NCBI RefSeq assembly: GCF_963678635.1
Contig: NC_087064.1
Location: 14,233,599 to 14,297,598 of the forward strand
Reading direction: 5' to 3'
DNA length: 64,000 bases
Source of the DNA: Symsagittifera roscoffensis
Lineage: Eukaryota > Xenacoelomorpha > Acoela > Convolutidae
Positions 10,365 to 21,540 of the stretch are shown one piece after another. Position 1 is the first letter of the stretch, and every line of letters starts with the position of its first letter. Position numbers and translations under genes: made by a program. The notes beneath the pieces are model-generated. The model ran no database searches. It had not been told where the DNA came from and was given only the letters and a program-made list of their open reading frames with translations.

Positions 10365-11195
10365 GTCTGGGGGGATGATTTCTACTGATTTTTTACTTTT
10401 TTACTGTTTTTGGTTTTTTCGGTTATTTTTTTATTTTTTTTTGTTTTTCTTGGGTACTATAATACTTTTTGTTTGGTTTTATATATATCTTTAAGTGTTT
10501 TTGGTCACGGACTATTCAGGAAATGACGGGACCGAGAATCCCCCCACCCTTCCTGGTTCGTGAATTTTCGGTCTTAACTAGGTTAAAAAACTATTCACGG
10601 TAATCCGGAAGGCTTCCGCGTTCCGAACTACCCTTCCGCTCCGGCGGTTTAGTCCTATCAAGGGCGTTAATGTGAGCATCCGCTCGGCGCGGAGTGCTCG
10701 TTAACGGTTCTGCCGGTCATGATGTTAAAAAAGAATAACACCCAGGAGCGCCATAAAAACATGTATGTAACATTCGCCCGGAAGATACATATCGACGGAA
10801 AATAAAACTAAGTCCTAAGACGACTGGCTAACGTCTAAGCAGAGCTTTATATGCTTTTCACCGTCTCTACCAAGCCAGTACTTTTCGGTGGTCTTTTCTA
10901 ACATCGGGTCGACAAAAAAAACGTTACTGCTTTCGGCTTCGGTCAAAACACTCAAATCAACTTAATTACATGCAGAAATAGTGAGCTCATGGCTGGGTCT
11001 CAGTATCCCCAGACCACGAGGTCACTCCTAAAAACAGGGCTACTACTATTTATTATATTACTATTGTTTTTGTTCAGTAGATGAAAATCATCATCTCCAT
11101 CGAAGATGGATCAACCCTTTCCCCCAACTCCTAGCTTCTCATCCTTATCAAAATGAATCCAGTTGTTAATTAAATTCAATTCAGGACATGACAGG
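10365..11195 (-). repeat. Repeat module E, inverted copy
   Basis: Reverse complement of about 13,340-14,170. Shared landmarks include ATCCCCAGACCACGAGGTCA, the block CCGCTCGGCGCGGAGT, a GGAAGGCTTCCGCGTTCC stretch and a poly-T segment at the outer end. Together with the 13.3-kb copy it forms an inverted repeat about 830 bp long per arm. No coding potential was recognised. Part of it resembles module B of the core, so E and B are probably diverged versions of one LTR segment. Confidence 0.8.
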
Positions 11196-11689
11196 AAGCT
11201 AAAAGTTTATACAAAAGAATAAAAGTTTCAGTTCCGAAACCCTTCCGGAATCTTGAATCCACTGAATCAAGCTCGTTAATCTTGACTTCTTCGTAATCCG
11301 GAAGGCTATCTTCCACTCTTCACCGTTGTCTGCAACGGCCTTGCAACTATTGTAGCGACACAATAGTTGCAACTCGGAACGTCCTTCTGTTTTTCTCTGT
11401 TGTTTTTCTATCACAATCTTCGTTGTTTTCGTCAGTGCGACTATCGTTCTTCTGTTGCTTTTTAGCTTTCTCTGCCAAAATGGCCGTTTCTGACGTTTCT
11501 CAGAAATGTTACGTAATCACTTCGAAAACTTAAAAATTAGCAATTTCCGAATCCTTCAACCTTCACGTTTTGTTCAATCGTTCAAATAACGTTCTTAATC
11601 CTTAAAAATCACTAATCCGGAAGGCTCGCTGCTAAAATTTTGAAATCTGCAGAGATTGCATTTTGGCACATTCTGGTCGAATTTCACAG
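11196..11689. other. Intervening repeat-derived DNA with a hairpin
   Basis: No gene is seen. The stretch contains CCTTCCGGAA-type motifs typical of the leader modules and a perfect inverted repeat at 11,341-11,372 (13-base arms TTGCAACTATTGT, 6-base loop). Confidence 0.5.
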
Positions 11690-12326
11690 ATGTTAGAAAG
11701 AGCACCAAAAGAACTGGCTTTGGCAGAGACGGTGAAAAGCATGTAGAGCTGTGTTTAGACTCTAGCCAGTCGTTTTAGAACCTAGCTTTATTTTCTGTCG
11801 ATATGTACTTCCAGGCGAATGTTACATAGATGTTTTTATGGCGCTCCTGGGTGTTATTTCTTTTTAACAACTTGACCGCCAGAACCGTTAACGAGAACTC
11901 CGCGCCGAGCGGATGCTCATGATAAAGCTCTTTTAAAGGCCCTAACTTGCGGGGCGGAAGGGTAGTTTGGAACGCGGAAGCCTTCCGGATTCCCGTGAAT
12001 AGTTTTTCAACCTAGTTAAGACCAAAAATTCACGAACCAGGAAGGGTGGAGGGATTCGCGGTCCCGTCATCTCCTGAGTCGTACGTGATCGGAAACGTTT
12101 AAAGATATACAGGAAACGAAACAAAAAGTAGTATAGTACCTAAGAAAAACAAAAAACATAAGAAATAACCGAAAAAAAACAAAAAAAAAGTATAAAATCA
12201 GTAGAAATCATCCCCCAGACGAGATGTGATCCGACCCTGTAACAGTCGCCTACTTCGGTCACATATGAAGTTAGAGAAAATTAGGCCCTATAAACATTGA
12301 ATCAAGAGTCAGGGACACTATCTCTC
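11690..12326 (+). repeat. Repeat module E, direct partial copy
   Basis: Direct repeat of about 13,620-14,260, starting near AGAAAGAGCACCAAAAGAAC and ending at GGGACACTATCTCT. The last common bases mark a sharp junction with unique DNA holding a small intron-containing gene. Confidence 0.8.
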
Positions 12327-12333
12327 GACCGAA

Positions 12334-12940
12334 TTACATTACCATAGTCACATTTGAATATACGAAATTCAAAATATAAGATTTTGTTTTCACCTTCGAA
12401 TGTGACCGACGTCGACTCCTGTGACGCCGTGACTTATGTCTCTTTTTTGCTTTATGACGTCTTTCTCGTTTTCTTCGCTCAACTGTTTTTTCGCCTTGGT
12501 CACTTTCAGATGACTCACTACTGCCCTCAGATGAACCGGAAGATCCACTGCTGCTATCTCTGTCCTCATCACTGCTACTGCCACTACTGCCGGAATCGGA
12601 TTCAGAGTCGCTCGAATGTGAGCCAGTTAGTACTTCATTTACAGCTCCTCCTGGTGCGCATATTTCTTTGGTAGGTTTTGTTGGCATTATTGGCTGAAAC
12701 AAACCTTTTTTTACACAATATTCAAAAACGAATAACGTTTAAGCACCCGTACTCAAACAACGAAGTTGTAAATTAATCACTTAAGACACTAGCGATCAAA
12801 ATCAGTCACTTTTGTTACTAAAAACAAACATCATTTGATTTTTCATCAGCGTTTTTGATCGATTCCATCTCAGTTGCGCATTTGGTATCTGAATTTGGAC
12901 TTGGAGGAATCAAGGGAACTTCGCCTCCATACAATTCCAT
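12334..12940 (-). CDS. Small two-exon gene for a Ser-rich/Arg-rich (SR-like) protein, possibly truncated
   Basis: Exon 1 runs from an acceptor (CATTTCAG, exon from 12,945) with ATG at 12,940 to a donor GTTTGT at 12,829. A 136-base intron ends in TTTGTTTCAG and exon 2 begins at 12,693 in the same phase. The joined reading has no stop. Exon 2 encodes a neutral start (PTKPTKEICAPGG), an acidic Ser/Asp/Glu tract, then a basic Arg/Lys/His/Ser tract. This composition is common in splicing-associated nuclear proteins. A donor-like AAG/GTGAAA at 12,394 suggests a lost third exon. Without it the frame ends at 12,334, eight bases from the flanking repeat. I do not recognise the gene; host origin is inferred from its intron and unique sequence. 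Confidence 0.5.
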
Positions 12941-13036
12941 TCAGTCTGAAATGGAAACAAACAATGAAACCAACGCTTAAGTAAAAAAAATTAATTAAAA
13001 TGGGCCCTTCCGTCATGCGACGTGAACGACACGTAA

Positions 13037-13046
13037 CCTTTTTATA
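13037..13046 (-). promoter_or_regulatory. TATA-like box upstream of the SR-like gene
   Basis: TATAAAAAGG on the minus strand lies about 100 bases upstream of the ATG at 12,940 and before the acceptor at 12,946. The leader between them would be either an upstream exon with intron or an outron for trans-splicing. This is inferred from position only. Confidence 0.35.
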
Positions 13047-13079
13047 TTTCGCGCACACTGAAACGGCGAAACAGAACAA

Positions 13080-13339
13080 CAATAGTTGCAGTGAAAACAA
13101 CTACGAGAAAACAACAACAGATTGAAACTGTGATTGGAATTTGTCAGGAACCATTCCGAGTTGTAACGATTGTGCCGCTACCATCGTTACAACGCGAATC
13201 CCGAGAAAAAGGAAAGGTGTTGGGACGGCGTTTCCAACCTTCCTGAAAGAAATAAGGACGTTATTTCCCCGTATTCCAGAATCCGGAGGGTTCTCGGGCC
13301 CAAGACTCGAACTGTTTTTTTATAAATTTTTAGCTTCTT
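13080..13339. other. Unique DNA with an 11-base hairpin
   Basis: No gene is seen. A perfect inverted repeat has arms at 13,160-13,170 and 13,183-13,193 (GTTGTAACGAT) with a 12-base loop. Confidence 0.5.
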
Positions 13340-14260
13340 GGTCATGTCCTGAATTGAATTTAATTAACATCCCGATTTATTTTCAGAGGATGAGAAGCTA
13401 GGAGTGAGGGAAAAGGTTGATCCATCTTCGATGGAGATGATGAGTTTTACCTACTGAGCAAAACCAATAATAATATAATAAATAGTAGTAGCCCTGTTTT
13501 TAAGAGTGACCTCGTGGTCTGGGGATACTGAAACCCAGCCATGAGCTCACTATTTTTGCATATAATTAAGTTAATTTGAGTGTTTTGACCGAAGCCGAAA
13601 ACAAGGACGTTTTTTTGGACCCGATTTTAGAAAGAGCACCAAAAGAACTGGCTTTGGCAGAGACGGTGAAAAGCATGTAGAGCTGTGTTTAGACTCTAGC
13701 CAGTCGTTTTAGAACCTAGCTTTTTTTTCTGTCGATATGTACTTCCAGGCGAATGTTACATAGATGTTTTTATGGTGCTCCTGGGTGTTATTTTTTTAAA
13801 ACAAATTGACCGCCAGAACCGTTAACGAGAACTCCGCGCCGAGCGGATGCTCATGATAACGCTCTTTTAAAGGCTCTAACCTGCGGGGCGGAAGGGTAGT
13901 TCGGAACGCGGAAGCCTTCCGGATTCCCGTGAATAGTTTTTCAACCTAGTTAAGACCAAAATTTCACGAACCAGGAAGGGTGGAGGGAATCGTGGTCCCG
14001 TCCTTTCCTGATTCGTACGCGATCGGAAACGTTTAAAGATATACAGGAAACGAAACAAAAAGTAATATAGTACCTAAGAAAAACAAAAAACATAAAAAAT
14101 AACCGAAAAAAAAAACAAAAAAAAATAAAATCAGTAGAAATCATCACCCCAGACGAAATGTGATCCGACCCTGTAACAGTCGCCTACTTCGGTCACATAT
14201 GAGAATAGAGAAAAATAGGCCCTATAAACATTGAATCAAGAGTCAGGGACACTATCTCTT
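13340..14260 (+). repeat. Repeat module E, longest copy
   Basis: Its first part is the inverted partner of 10,365-11,195. Its second part is a direct repeat of 11,690-12,326. It continues into module D at its right end, and the junction segment (TCGGTCACATATG to GGGACACTATCTC) recurs in reverse at about 43,550-43,640 next to another D copy. Confidence 0.8.
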
Positions 14261-15037
14261 GTGTTTTTCTACCTCGAACGGTCGGAGCCAATCCGATTCA
14301 CTTGCGACATGAGACTTAAAACCCGTTACAGCTTAAAGGCCACTACCAAAATACCCCCCCTCTAGAAAATAAGAACGTCCCCATACTTAGGTCTCAAAAT
14401 ACCCAAAATACACGAACGCCGTTAAAAACAGGGTCGGAAAAATCCGTACAGTTACTTTTTATTAGACAGTGAAACTTTGATCCATTTCAGATGGATCAAC
14501 ATAACACTCTCCTTACCTCAACAAAACAATCATATAACACACTCAAGAAAATTAAATTGGGTACTCACATACCAGCACACTCGAGAATTAGAGGTAACTA
14601 AATTAGTAAGCAACTCGAGAATAATTGGGGAATTAAGTTTGGTTCAATAAGTTCTAATCGAACAAGTTTTATCTCAAGAATGGAGTTTTGGTTCTGGACC
14701 ATTGGAAAACCTCGATTGTCCACCTTTCCACCGGAGGTTCACTCTGGTCCAAGTGAATTTCGATGTTCTTTGTTTTCTGTATCAAGATAGGACATCTCTA
14801 CTCTCGTATTATTTAGATGTCGAAAATTGCGAATAGCAATTTCCCGCTACTTAAATTGACCTAATTCCCGCAATTGTTATCCGGTCGTTCTCATCTTGTA
14901 TTTCTGAGATTTTCAGTTTTTGCGAGAAAGTTGAGCATGACAGGCTCAATTCGAATTTTTGAAAAATTAAATTTCATCCCGAAATTACGTAGTTCATATT
15001 CCTCAAGGTCAAACTTCCAAATATGACCGACTGGTAC
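14261..15037 (+). repeat. Repeat module D, copy 1
   Basis: Repeated directly at about 39,640-40,373 and inverted at 42,744-43,510. All three copies end at the same bases on one side (ATGACCGACTGG). It contains a hairpin, TTGATCCAT at 14,477 pairing with ATGGATCAA at 14,491, also kept at 39,818. The right part overlaps an exon-like open frame. Confidence 0.8.
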
Positions 15038-15178
15038 ATACTCCCCGGACTCAAGATCGATGTACTCATCGCGTGTTGCGTCCTGCCATCCTGCCAGTGA
15101 ATCCCCAGAATTCTGAGTGTAGCTCAAGATATAGTGCCAGCGGTCATTTACAGAAGTTTGCAGCAGAATTAAGTTTAT
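14891..15178 (-). CDS. Unrecognised terminal exon-like frame, 95 residues
   Basis: The frame opens exactly at an acceptor-like TGTAG at 15,179-15,183, whose TAG is itself an in-frame stop, and ends at TGA 14,891. It includes SVNDRWHYILSYTQ, DEYIDLESGEY and EPVMLNFLAKTENL. The C-terminal 45 residues are also open in the D copy at 40,234-40,370 and largely in the one at 42,745-42,910. The N-terminal half is unique to this copy and lies beyond the repeat boundary. I do not recognise a family. It may be a host exon whose end was captured into the repeat. Confidence 0.4.
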   Translation of the reverse strand: MNLILLQTSVNDRWHYILSYTQNSGDSLAGWQDATRDEYIDLESGEYVPVGHIWKFDLEEYELRNFGMKFNFSKIRIEPVMLNFLAKTENLRNTR

Positions 15179-15430
15179 CTACACCCAAAAATTCACAACC
15201 ATATAAAATTATCACACTATCGCTGAACAGCCATCAAAATTTTTATATAGCTGCACCTTAAATCTCCGCTTTTGAAGCTTATGATTAAAATTTCTTTTGT
15301 AATATCCAATCAAGAAATTGTCATGCAACATTTTGATTTATATAATAATTTTAGCACATTAATAACAATACTTTGTTTCGTTAAAACTTCTTTTTCGTGA
15401 CCTCGGATTTCATCCGAGTTCATGCTCGAG
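15179..15430. other. AT-rich spacer, no gene seen
   Basis: Noncoding, AT-rich DNA between the exon-like frame and the polypurine tract of element 2. It holds a short palindrome, CTCGGATTTCATCCGAG, at 15,402-15,418. If the tract at 15,431-15,448 is a true PPT, this is the beginning of the 3' LTR of element 2. Confidence 0.4.
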
Positions 15431-15448
15431 CCCCTTCCTTTCCCTCTC
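15431..15448 (-). promoter_or_regulatory. Candidate polypurine tract of element 2
   Basis: GAGAGGGAAAGGAAGGGG on the minus strand, 18 purines in a row, lies 33 bases after the stop of the last accessory frame. This is the expected place and composition for the plus-strand primer of an LTR retrotransposon. The adjoining LTR copy could not be matched at the 5' end, so the call is tentative. Confidence 0.45.
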
Positions 15449-15480
15449 AAGACTCAAGAAACCCACATTGAGCTCCCTGC

Positions 15481-16728
15481 TCACTTTGTATTCCTAGTCT
15501 TCGAAGTGCTAGGAACCGATGAATTTGACACCATGATCTGCCTTAGCAGCGCTTCCTCATCATCAGAGCTGATCACGATCTCTTCCCATGCTTTCAATTG
15601 TTCGAAGGATCGCATCCACTCCTTCTGCTCCTGCAACCTCATTACCTGATTTGGTAAACCTTTCACTTTCAATTCCCTGTTCAAGCAAAAGGAATTGTGC
15701 AGGCTCAAGCTCACGTTCTTCGCCAAGTCCTCCTCCAGTATCGATTCTCTTGCTTTGGTATTATCTCTAGACACCCTACCGACTCTTTTGCAACCTGTCG
15801 TGATCGCATTTCGATGGGTCAGCAGAGGTCTCTTGAAGGCTTCCGGTCCTATTTCTGCCAGAAACTGTCGATATTCCTTCTGATATTTCTTCATGTGATC
15901 TTTCGTCGCCATGTACAACCAAGATGTCAACGTCGCTCGAAACCACGGAAAGAACTTTATGCGGCTCCATACATGCCTGACTTCCATTGGTATGGCGAAT
16001 ACCTTGCATGCAGTCTCAAACAACTCAAGTCTCCTGCTGTAATCTATAGCGTATATTGATTCCGCCGTTGGTGTCTTCGATTCCCTATATTTCGTTACAT
16101 TTTCCTCGATCCATCGTAACGCCAACATCGTACTTACTACCAACATGGTCATCTTCTGCTGATGATCGAGTAACCCGATTGACCGAATTTCTTCTACATC
16201 CCACACTAAACAAAGGTTTGAATGCTCCGGATACCACACTGTCTGTGCCAAGCAATGGCATGGGCATTCCCCATGTGTAATCTCTATGCTTCGGAGATTG
16301 CGTTCTCCCGAGGCTTCCAGCAGAGGCTCTAGTTCCATCAATTTCTCGCGCGTCATATCATTTTACTCCTGCGCTGGGACACTATTCATCGGCTTCCCGA
16401 TGGCATTCTGTCTCTCAAAATCACTCGTGTTTTCGTCTCCTAAACTCAAGAGTTCTTCTCCCCAGATCTCACTCAAGTCATCTCTTTGTGCCCTTGGCAC
16501 TTTTACCAGGATCTTCTTCAACAGCCTATGTGAATGATGCGACATTCGAGCCAGTCGTACGCACTTGGGTACCGAGAAGGCCTTATCCACTAGTATCCTT
16601 TGGCTAGATACCTCCACCATTTCCATGTGCAATGGATAATGGCTCCCACATAGGTTGGCCATTACTGATCCCACCAAGGACTTTGCATTTACAGGCAGGC
16701 CATCAGCTTCGCTCACGGGAAATCCCAT
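15481..16728 (-). pseudogene. Accessory ORF, C-terminal block (element 2)
   Basis: Two segments in one frame (16,363-16,728 and 15,481-16,356) split by a single stop near 16,362. They match the open frame at 62,802-64,000 of element 3. Notable parts are ANLCGSHYPLHM, the Cys-rich HGECPCHCLAQTVW, AIDYSRRLELFETACKVF and an aromatic stretch FFPWFRATLTSWLYM. The end is acidic (SSDDEEALL) and Ser-rich before the stop. No known family is recognised; a metal site in the CPCHC segment is possible. Confidence 0.6.
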
Positions 16729-16749
16729 CTCCGCCTCTAGACCAATCTT

Positions 16750-17625
16750 TCACCCTCTGATATGTTTCTGGGTGGTTTGCAACACCCCGGGCCACGATTC
16801 CACGCTTAACGAAGTCACCAAATGGTGTTCAGACTCCAGCATTTCCAGTGATTGCAGCCTACACAACCTAGAGAAGAACCCCAGCGCCGTTGCTATATTC
16901 ACTGTAGTGGTCGTATAGCACTCAGCCATTATCTGCACCTCGCTCGTCTCTCTTTCTGTTGTGTCACCAAACCAAGCGACTAGGTCTTCTCTCTGGAAAG
17001 ATTTTATTCTGACACATAATCGTCCATCACAGGTGTGCCCTTCTCCTCCGCACATCAAGTCAAGACAGCTGCCAGGTTCCGACTTTTTTACTGATTCCAG
17101 CTTATTCTTACTGATTCCATTCCCCATCCTCAATTCCACTCTTTTGCTCGAGTGCGGCACGCTCATCACCTTGGGTGTCGCCTCAAGTAGCAGGCCTGGG
17201 CTTGGTTTCTCCCTCTCCAATGAATCGATTACGATTATCTTCTCCGTCTAAATCTTCAGCAGCTCCGTCACCTCGTGATTCCTGTGAGCGCTCCCGGCCT
17301 CTGAATTCAAGAAAGGGTTGTACGCTATTCCCATCACTCCAGACACGTATTGATATTCTCCCTTTTTATTGGGTCTCGAGTAATCCTCAGCCAAGGCCAA
17401 GTTGCGATGCACATCATTCCCCTCTTCAAATTTCTTGTTGTGGAATCTTCGTATCTCATCCAGTTTTCCGTGGTTCTCTATGGATTGCCTCGATTCATCT
17501 TCCTTCTCGATCCCCGTACTCTGGTACACGTTCAGTATGACGGTGGAGACTCTTTTCTCCATGGTTTTGCTCCCCATGACCTTCTGATGACACGTTTGGT
17601 CGGTACAATTAGTCATTACGGACAT
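16750..17625 (-). pseudogene. Accessory ORF, Cys-cluster segment (element 2)
   Basis: Frames 17,248-17,625 and 16,750-17,220 correspond to 61,720-62,800 of element 3. The clear feature is a Cys cluster, CLDLMCGGEGHTCDGRLC, followed by a helical region with ALGFFSRLC and ESEHHLVTSLSVESWPG. The spacing of four Cys and one His could bind zinc. This is inference, and no family is recognised. Confidence 0.55.
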
Positions 17626-17628
17626 TAT

Positions 17629-18540
17629 CTACCTCAAGAAACAAGTGGCATCTTTTTTTCTCGCCAGACTCAAACCGGAATTATTTCTCGCGACATGAAG
17701 TGCCAGCATCTGATAGACTTCTAGGCTTTTGTTGCCCAATTTCAATTTGTCACGTGAAGTCAATATCTCCAATTCCATTCCCACTAGGCTCCACGCAAAC
17801 ATCAGCTGCCCCGCTGTTCTAACGAAGGGATTTGCCATTAGAGGCAATGCGGACGAAGGTGTTCTCATCGCCTCCTCAAATTAATCCCGCAACAAGCTCT
17901 GCCAAGTCCGCTTTAGCTGACTTCCCGATTCTAACTTGTTGACCTCGGCTTTTTGTTGAGTAGCCCGATTGCGACGCTTGCGGGACACCCCATGATCGAG
18001 CTTCTTCAGACAGTCCTCCAACTCTTTCATCGTCTCTAGGGCCACCCACCAAGGTCGAGCCGTATTACTTGTCGCATTCTTCTCAAGAGGGTCGTTGGTC
18101 ACTTGTTTTCCAATAGCCTGATATTCGCTCGAGATCCATTCTTTGCCAACCTCCACTTCCCATGTTTGTCCATTCGTCGAACCCTTTCTCGAGCCTGCTT
18201 TCTGAGGTTTGAAATCTTCTTCCGTTACCAGACTTGTCGAGACCTCTATCTCTTTCACTACTTCGGCTAGCCTCCTTGGTTCGTAGCTACTCTTGTAGGC
18301 TGCAGTCTTCCACCGCGCTAGGATCATGGGGGCAGTCTCCCTCAAGTTCCTCTCAGGGACAGCATCCACCGACGGGCTGCTCAACTCCTCTACCTCCCGT
18401 TTGCTCTTTCGAGACTTTATACCTTTGCTTGGGGGCGTCGTCAATATCATCACTGATTCTATCTCTCTGTCCCGGTCCGACCCTTCCAACTCTTGCCTCC
18501 CCCCTGCTCGAGCCTTAAGCATATTAGTACTCTTAATCAT
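17629..18540 (-). pseudogene. Accessory ORF, basic middle segment (element 2)
   Basis: Frames 17,881-18,540 and 17,629-17,868 match 60,840-61,720 of element 3. The N-terminal part is charged with a basic KSRKSKREVEEL stretch resembling a nuclear localisation signal. After it come WKTAAYKSSYEPR, RPWWVALETMKELEDC and MANPFVRTAGQLMFAWSLVG. The ATG at 18,540 overlaps a TGA in the preceding phase. Function unknown. Confidence 0.55.
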
Positions 18541-18673
18541 ATTACTAGTCTTAAAATTATCCTGCCCTTTAACTTTAATTATTTTATCATCAGTTTTTTC
18601 TTCAGAGTAGAGCCGTCTTTACATTCATCATCCTTGGTCTTCTCTCGCGTCTCCCTCAACTTGACCATCTTGC

Positions 18674-20247
18674 TCAGCAACTCCTTTTTGCTTTTTCATC
18701 CAGCCCGGTGCCCATCAACACCGGTTCCACGAACTTGACCACCCTGTTCCACAGTTCTTCCTTGAAGTTATCGAGCGTGGTCTCACTCTTCGTCTCATGA
18801 ATAAATTCACTCAAGAAATCCCGCCAAGTCTTCTCATCCAGAGTCCCTAGAATCATGCTCTTGTTCCCCTCAAACGAGTTCTTCTTGCTCTCTTCTGCAC
18901 TCAAGAGTATCATCCCATGTTGGACGTCTAGCTTGTCAATGGTAATTCCAGGTTTTTACAAGGGGATGAGGTCAGAGGTGGCGTGGCAGTGTCCGCCCAA
19001 TCGTCTCCGCTCAGGTCTTGCAGTAGTTCCTGGGCGGTGAAATCCTCCTAAGCTGGTTTCGGCTCTTGCGTATTCCCCACTTCCATTTCCTCTCCTGTTT
19101 CACTGAGAGTTTCATCCATGCTTTCTTCTTCTGACTCGGCTCGCCTTCTCTCAAGTATCTTCCTAAATCGGTCTTCTACGGGGCCGCTTCTGTTGTCCCC
19201 AGGGGTGCCTACTGATAGGGGTGAGGGTTTCGCTGGGTCTTGCTTTTTGTATTCTGTCAGAGCCACATATAACAAGCCTGCCGCAACCAGCTCTTTCCCT
19301 TCTTGTTTCATTTCCACATGTTCTAATCCGTAAGGCGCCCGGTATTTTCTTGTGGCAAACTTCATCTCGTCCTTCAGCGCAATGTGCCCTTCTTCTACGA
19401 TCATCCTGCCATCATCCAATATCGGTAACGTGTTCTCCAAGTTCGCCTGATGGAGCGTTCTCAAGATCTCCCGCTCCTCGAATTTTGGAGGCATTGAGCC
19501 TCTCATTTTCTTCGCTTGAGTCGTCCATGAGTTTATCTTGATATCACAAGTGTGGAAGTAGACCGCTGCTGTATACCCAATGGAGAAGGGGTCCCAGCCA
19601 TCGGTGAACTCCTCTTGCTGCCTCTCTACCGTAGCTCTTGCGAACAGGGATGGGACCACCAGGGAGCTATTCATCCCCAGGGTCATTCTCCTGACTGTTG
19701 GAAACTCAAGAATGGTTGCAGGCATAATTTCCTTCTCTAGTGTCGCCTCTAGCTCCCTTCTTACCAACTCGAAGCTTTTTTTCTACGCGGGGATTCTCAG
19801 GATCTCTTGTCCGTCCGCCGTTAGGAGATTCAGATTCCAGAACTTGGGATAAGTCTCATTGGGGCCTTTACGTTTTCCCCCCATCCTGCATTGCAGTTGC
19901 CCCCGGAAGTTAAACACTACCAACTCGGGATCTTCCACCTTCCCAAAGAGTACTGTATTACTCATTCGTGCCCTCAGCACCTCTTGTCGACACCAGTTCA
20001 ACGCCGTCCCATCCAACGCGCTTATTAAGATCACGTGAACCACTGAATTGCGGTATGCCGCCACTAGAGGGTCCGGAAAGGCGTACGTAACCGCTGGTCC
20101 GTAAATACAAGTTACGACCTTCTCTAGTCCCCTGATCATTCCCACTGGGTCAGATCTCATCGCCAGGCATAGATCGGTCAGTAGAGGGATACCACCATTC
20201 GCCTCCCTCCATTCATTCATCTCTCGTCTTTGGATTCTTCTCCTCAC
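18674..20247 (-). pseudogene. Accessory ORF, segment after the SGNH domains (element 2)
   Basis: Three frames (19,783-20,247; 19,048-19,767; 18,674-18,913) are collinear with 59,080-60,805 of element 3. Conserved pieces include LTDLCLAMRSDP, CIYGPAVTYAFPDPL, FPTVRRMTLGMNSSL, GWDPFSIGYTAAVYFHT and a Glu-rich tail with SMDETLSETGEEMEVG. Nothing here matches a family I know. The conservation in both copies indicates it was once coding. Confidence 0.55.
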
Positions 20248-20400
20248 CGGTCATGTGTCGGTTTTGCATCAGAAGATACTCCATCAACAACGTCTTCAGA
20301 CCTGCAGCGCACTTGTACGAGTAGGTGTCTTTACTTGAGTGTGTATTTCCCCCATCGATAGGGGCTCCCCATATTTCATCGACCGATGAAATGACACCAG

Positions 20401-21540
20401 TTATCCATGAGTCAGGAGCACCAGTGCCAGATACCCATCAATCTGAAGTGTCTCTACACCCCGACTGAACATGTACGCTGGACCCATGTTAAACAGGTAC
20501 CTTGGGTAAACTAAGTATAGGGCCAGCAAGAGGCTTTCGGGCATGCTCAATAGTTCTTGCACAAAGACCACGAAAATGGTCTTTTTCGCACAAAACACTC
20601 CAGCCATGTATTTTTTTCCCAACAAGGACTCAAGAATTTCAGGATCTCGTGATCTTTCCTCATCCTCAGCTCACCCTTTGCATGCTCCCTCCAGAATCCT
20701 CCAATGGTGACCTCGTTCGCTGCCGTGACGAACCTACCCATCGTCATCTCCCTACTCTCGGCTACCTCCAATTATTCCTCAAGAAATTCCCAGATCTGCT
20801 TCACGAGAGGTGGGGCACTCTCGCTAGTCTTGTCCGTAGCATTCTCTAGCCTTGGTGTTAGAAACGGTCACTTGCCTCTTTCTTGTGTTAGTCGATATAC
20901 CATCGCTTCCAGTTGTTTTTCAGCCGCAGCTTTCGTTGCTTGGTCCCCTCGATTTGCCAGTGGAGCTCGAGATGATCAAGTCTATACCTCGGAACCATAG
21001 GCTGGCTGTCAGGTGACTTATTATTGGGTGGTCATCCCCTATTATCGGACTGAACTTCAGTTGCCTGGTGAGAGTCGAGATCTCAAGTAAGAGGATCTCA
21101 TCTAATACAATGAGGATGTCTGCTAATTCATAGAATCCCCTCAATGCGTGGGACACGTCCGCCCACGCCGCTGCCAGTTCTGACTTCCGAAGTCTCAAAG
21201 TCGTGGGTTCCAGCTCCCGATTGGGAGCTGCCATCAGAATCCGCCATGCGTTCCCTTCGGCTATTAGGACCAAGATGGCATACAAAAACTGCAGAGCAGG
21301 AGGCATGCTCGCATATCCAGGGGACGTCGTAAATACCACTTTCGTTTTAGTTCCGAATCGAGAATTGGCATTTTCCTGCACCTCGTTCATCGCGGCAAAC
21401 AACGTCTGGATGGCCTCCCAGATTTTTTTTGGCATAGGTGCATCGCCTTTCAACTGCTCTAGAAGTCCAGCCGCATGCAGGTGATCGTTCATTCCTGCGA
21501 AAATCAGTAGCTCTGGCTCACAAGGCTTCTCTGACTTCAT
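20401..21540 (-). pseudogene. Second SGNH-like domain, C-terminal half, and following region (element 2)
   Basis: Frames 20,920-21,540, then 20,547-20,771 and 20,401-20,625 with two shifts. The first contains LLIFAGMNDHLHAAG, which looks like SGNH block III, a VVFTTSPGYASMPPALQF strand-turn, and IGDDHPIISHLTASLWF, which resembles the Asp-x-x-His block V. The later part includes FREH-type motifs and a hydrophobic SLLLALYLVYPRYLFNMG that could be a membrane or core helix. Element 3 carries the same region in one frame (57,550-59,067). Confidence 0.55.

Noticed and set aside
18537-18540. True boundary between two accessory ORFs (ATGA)
   Set aside because: When element 3 is used to place indels, the same phase can be followed across this point in element 2, so one long ORF with independent frameshifts explains the data equally well.
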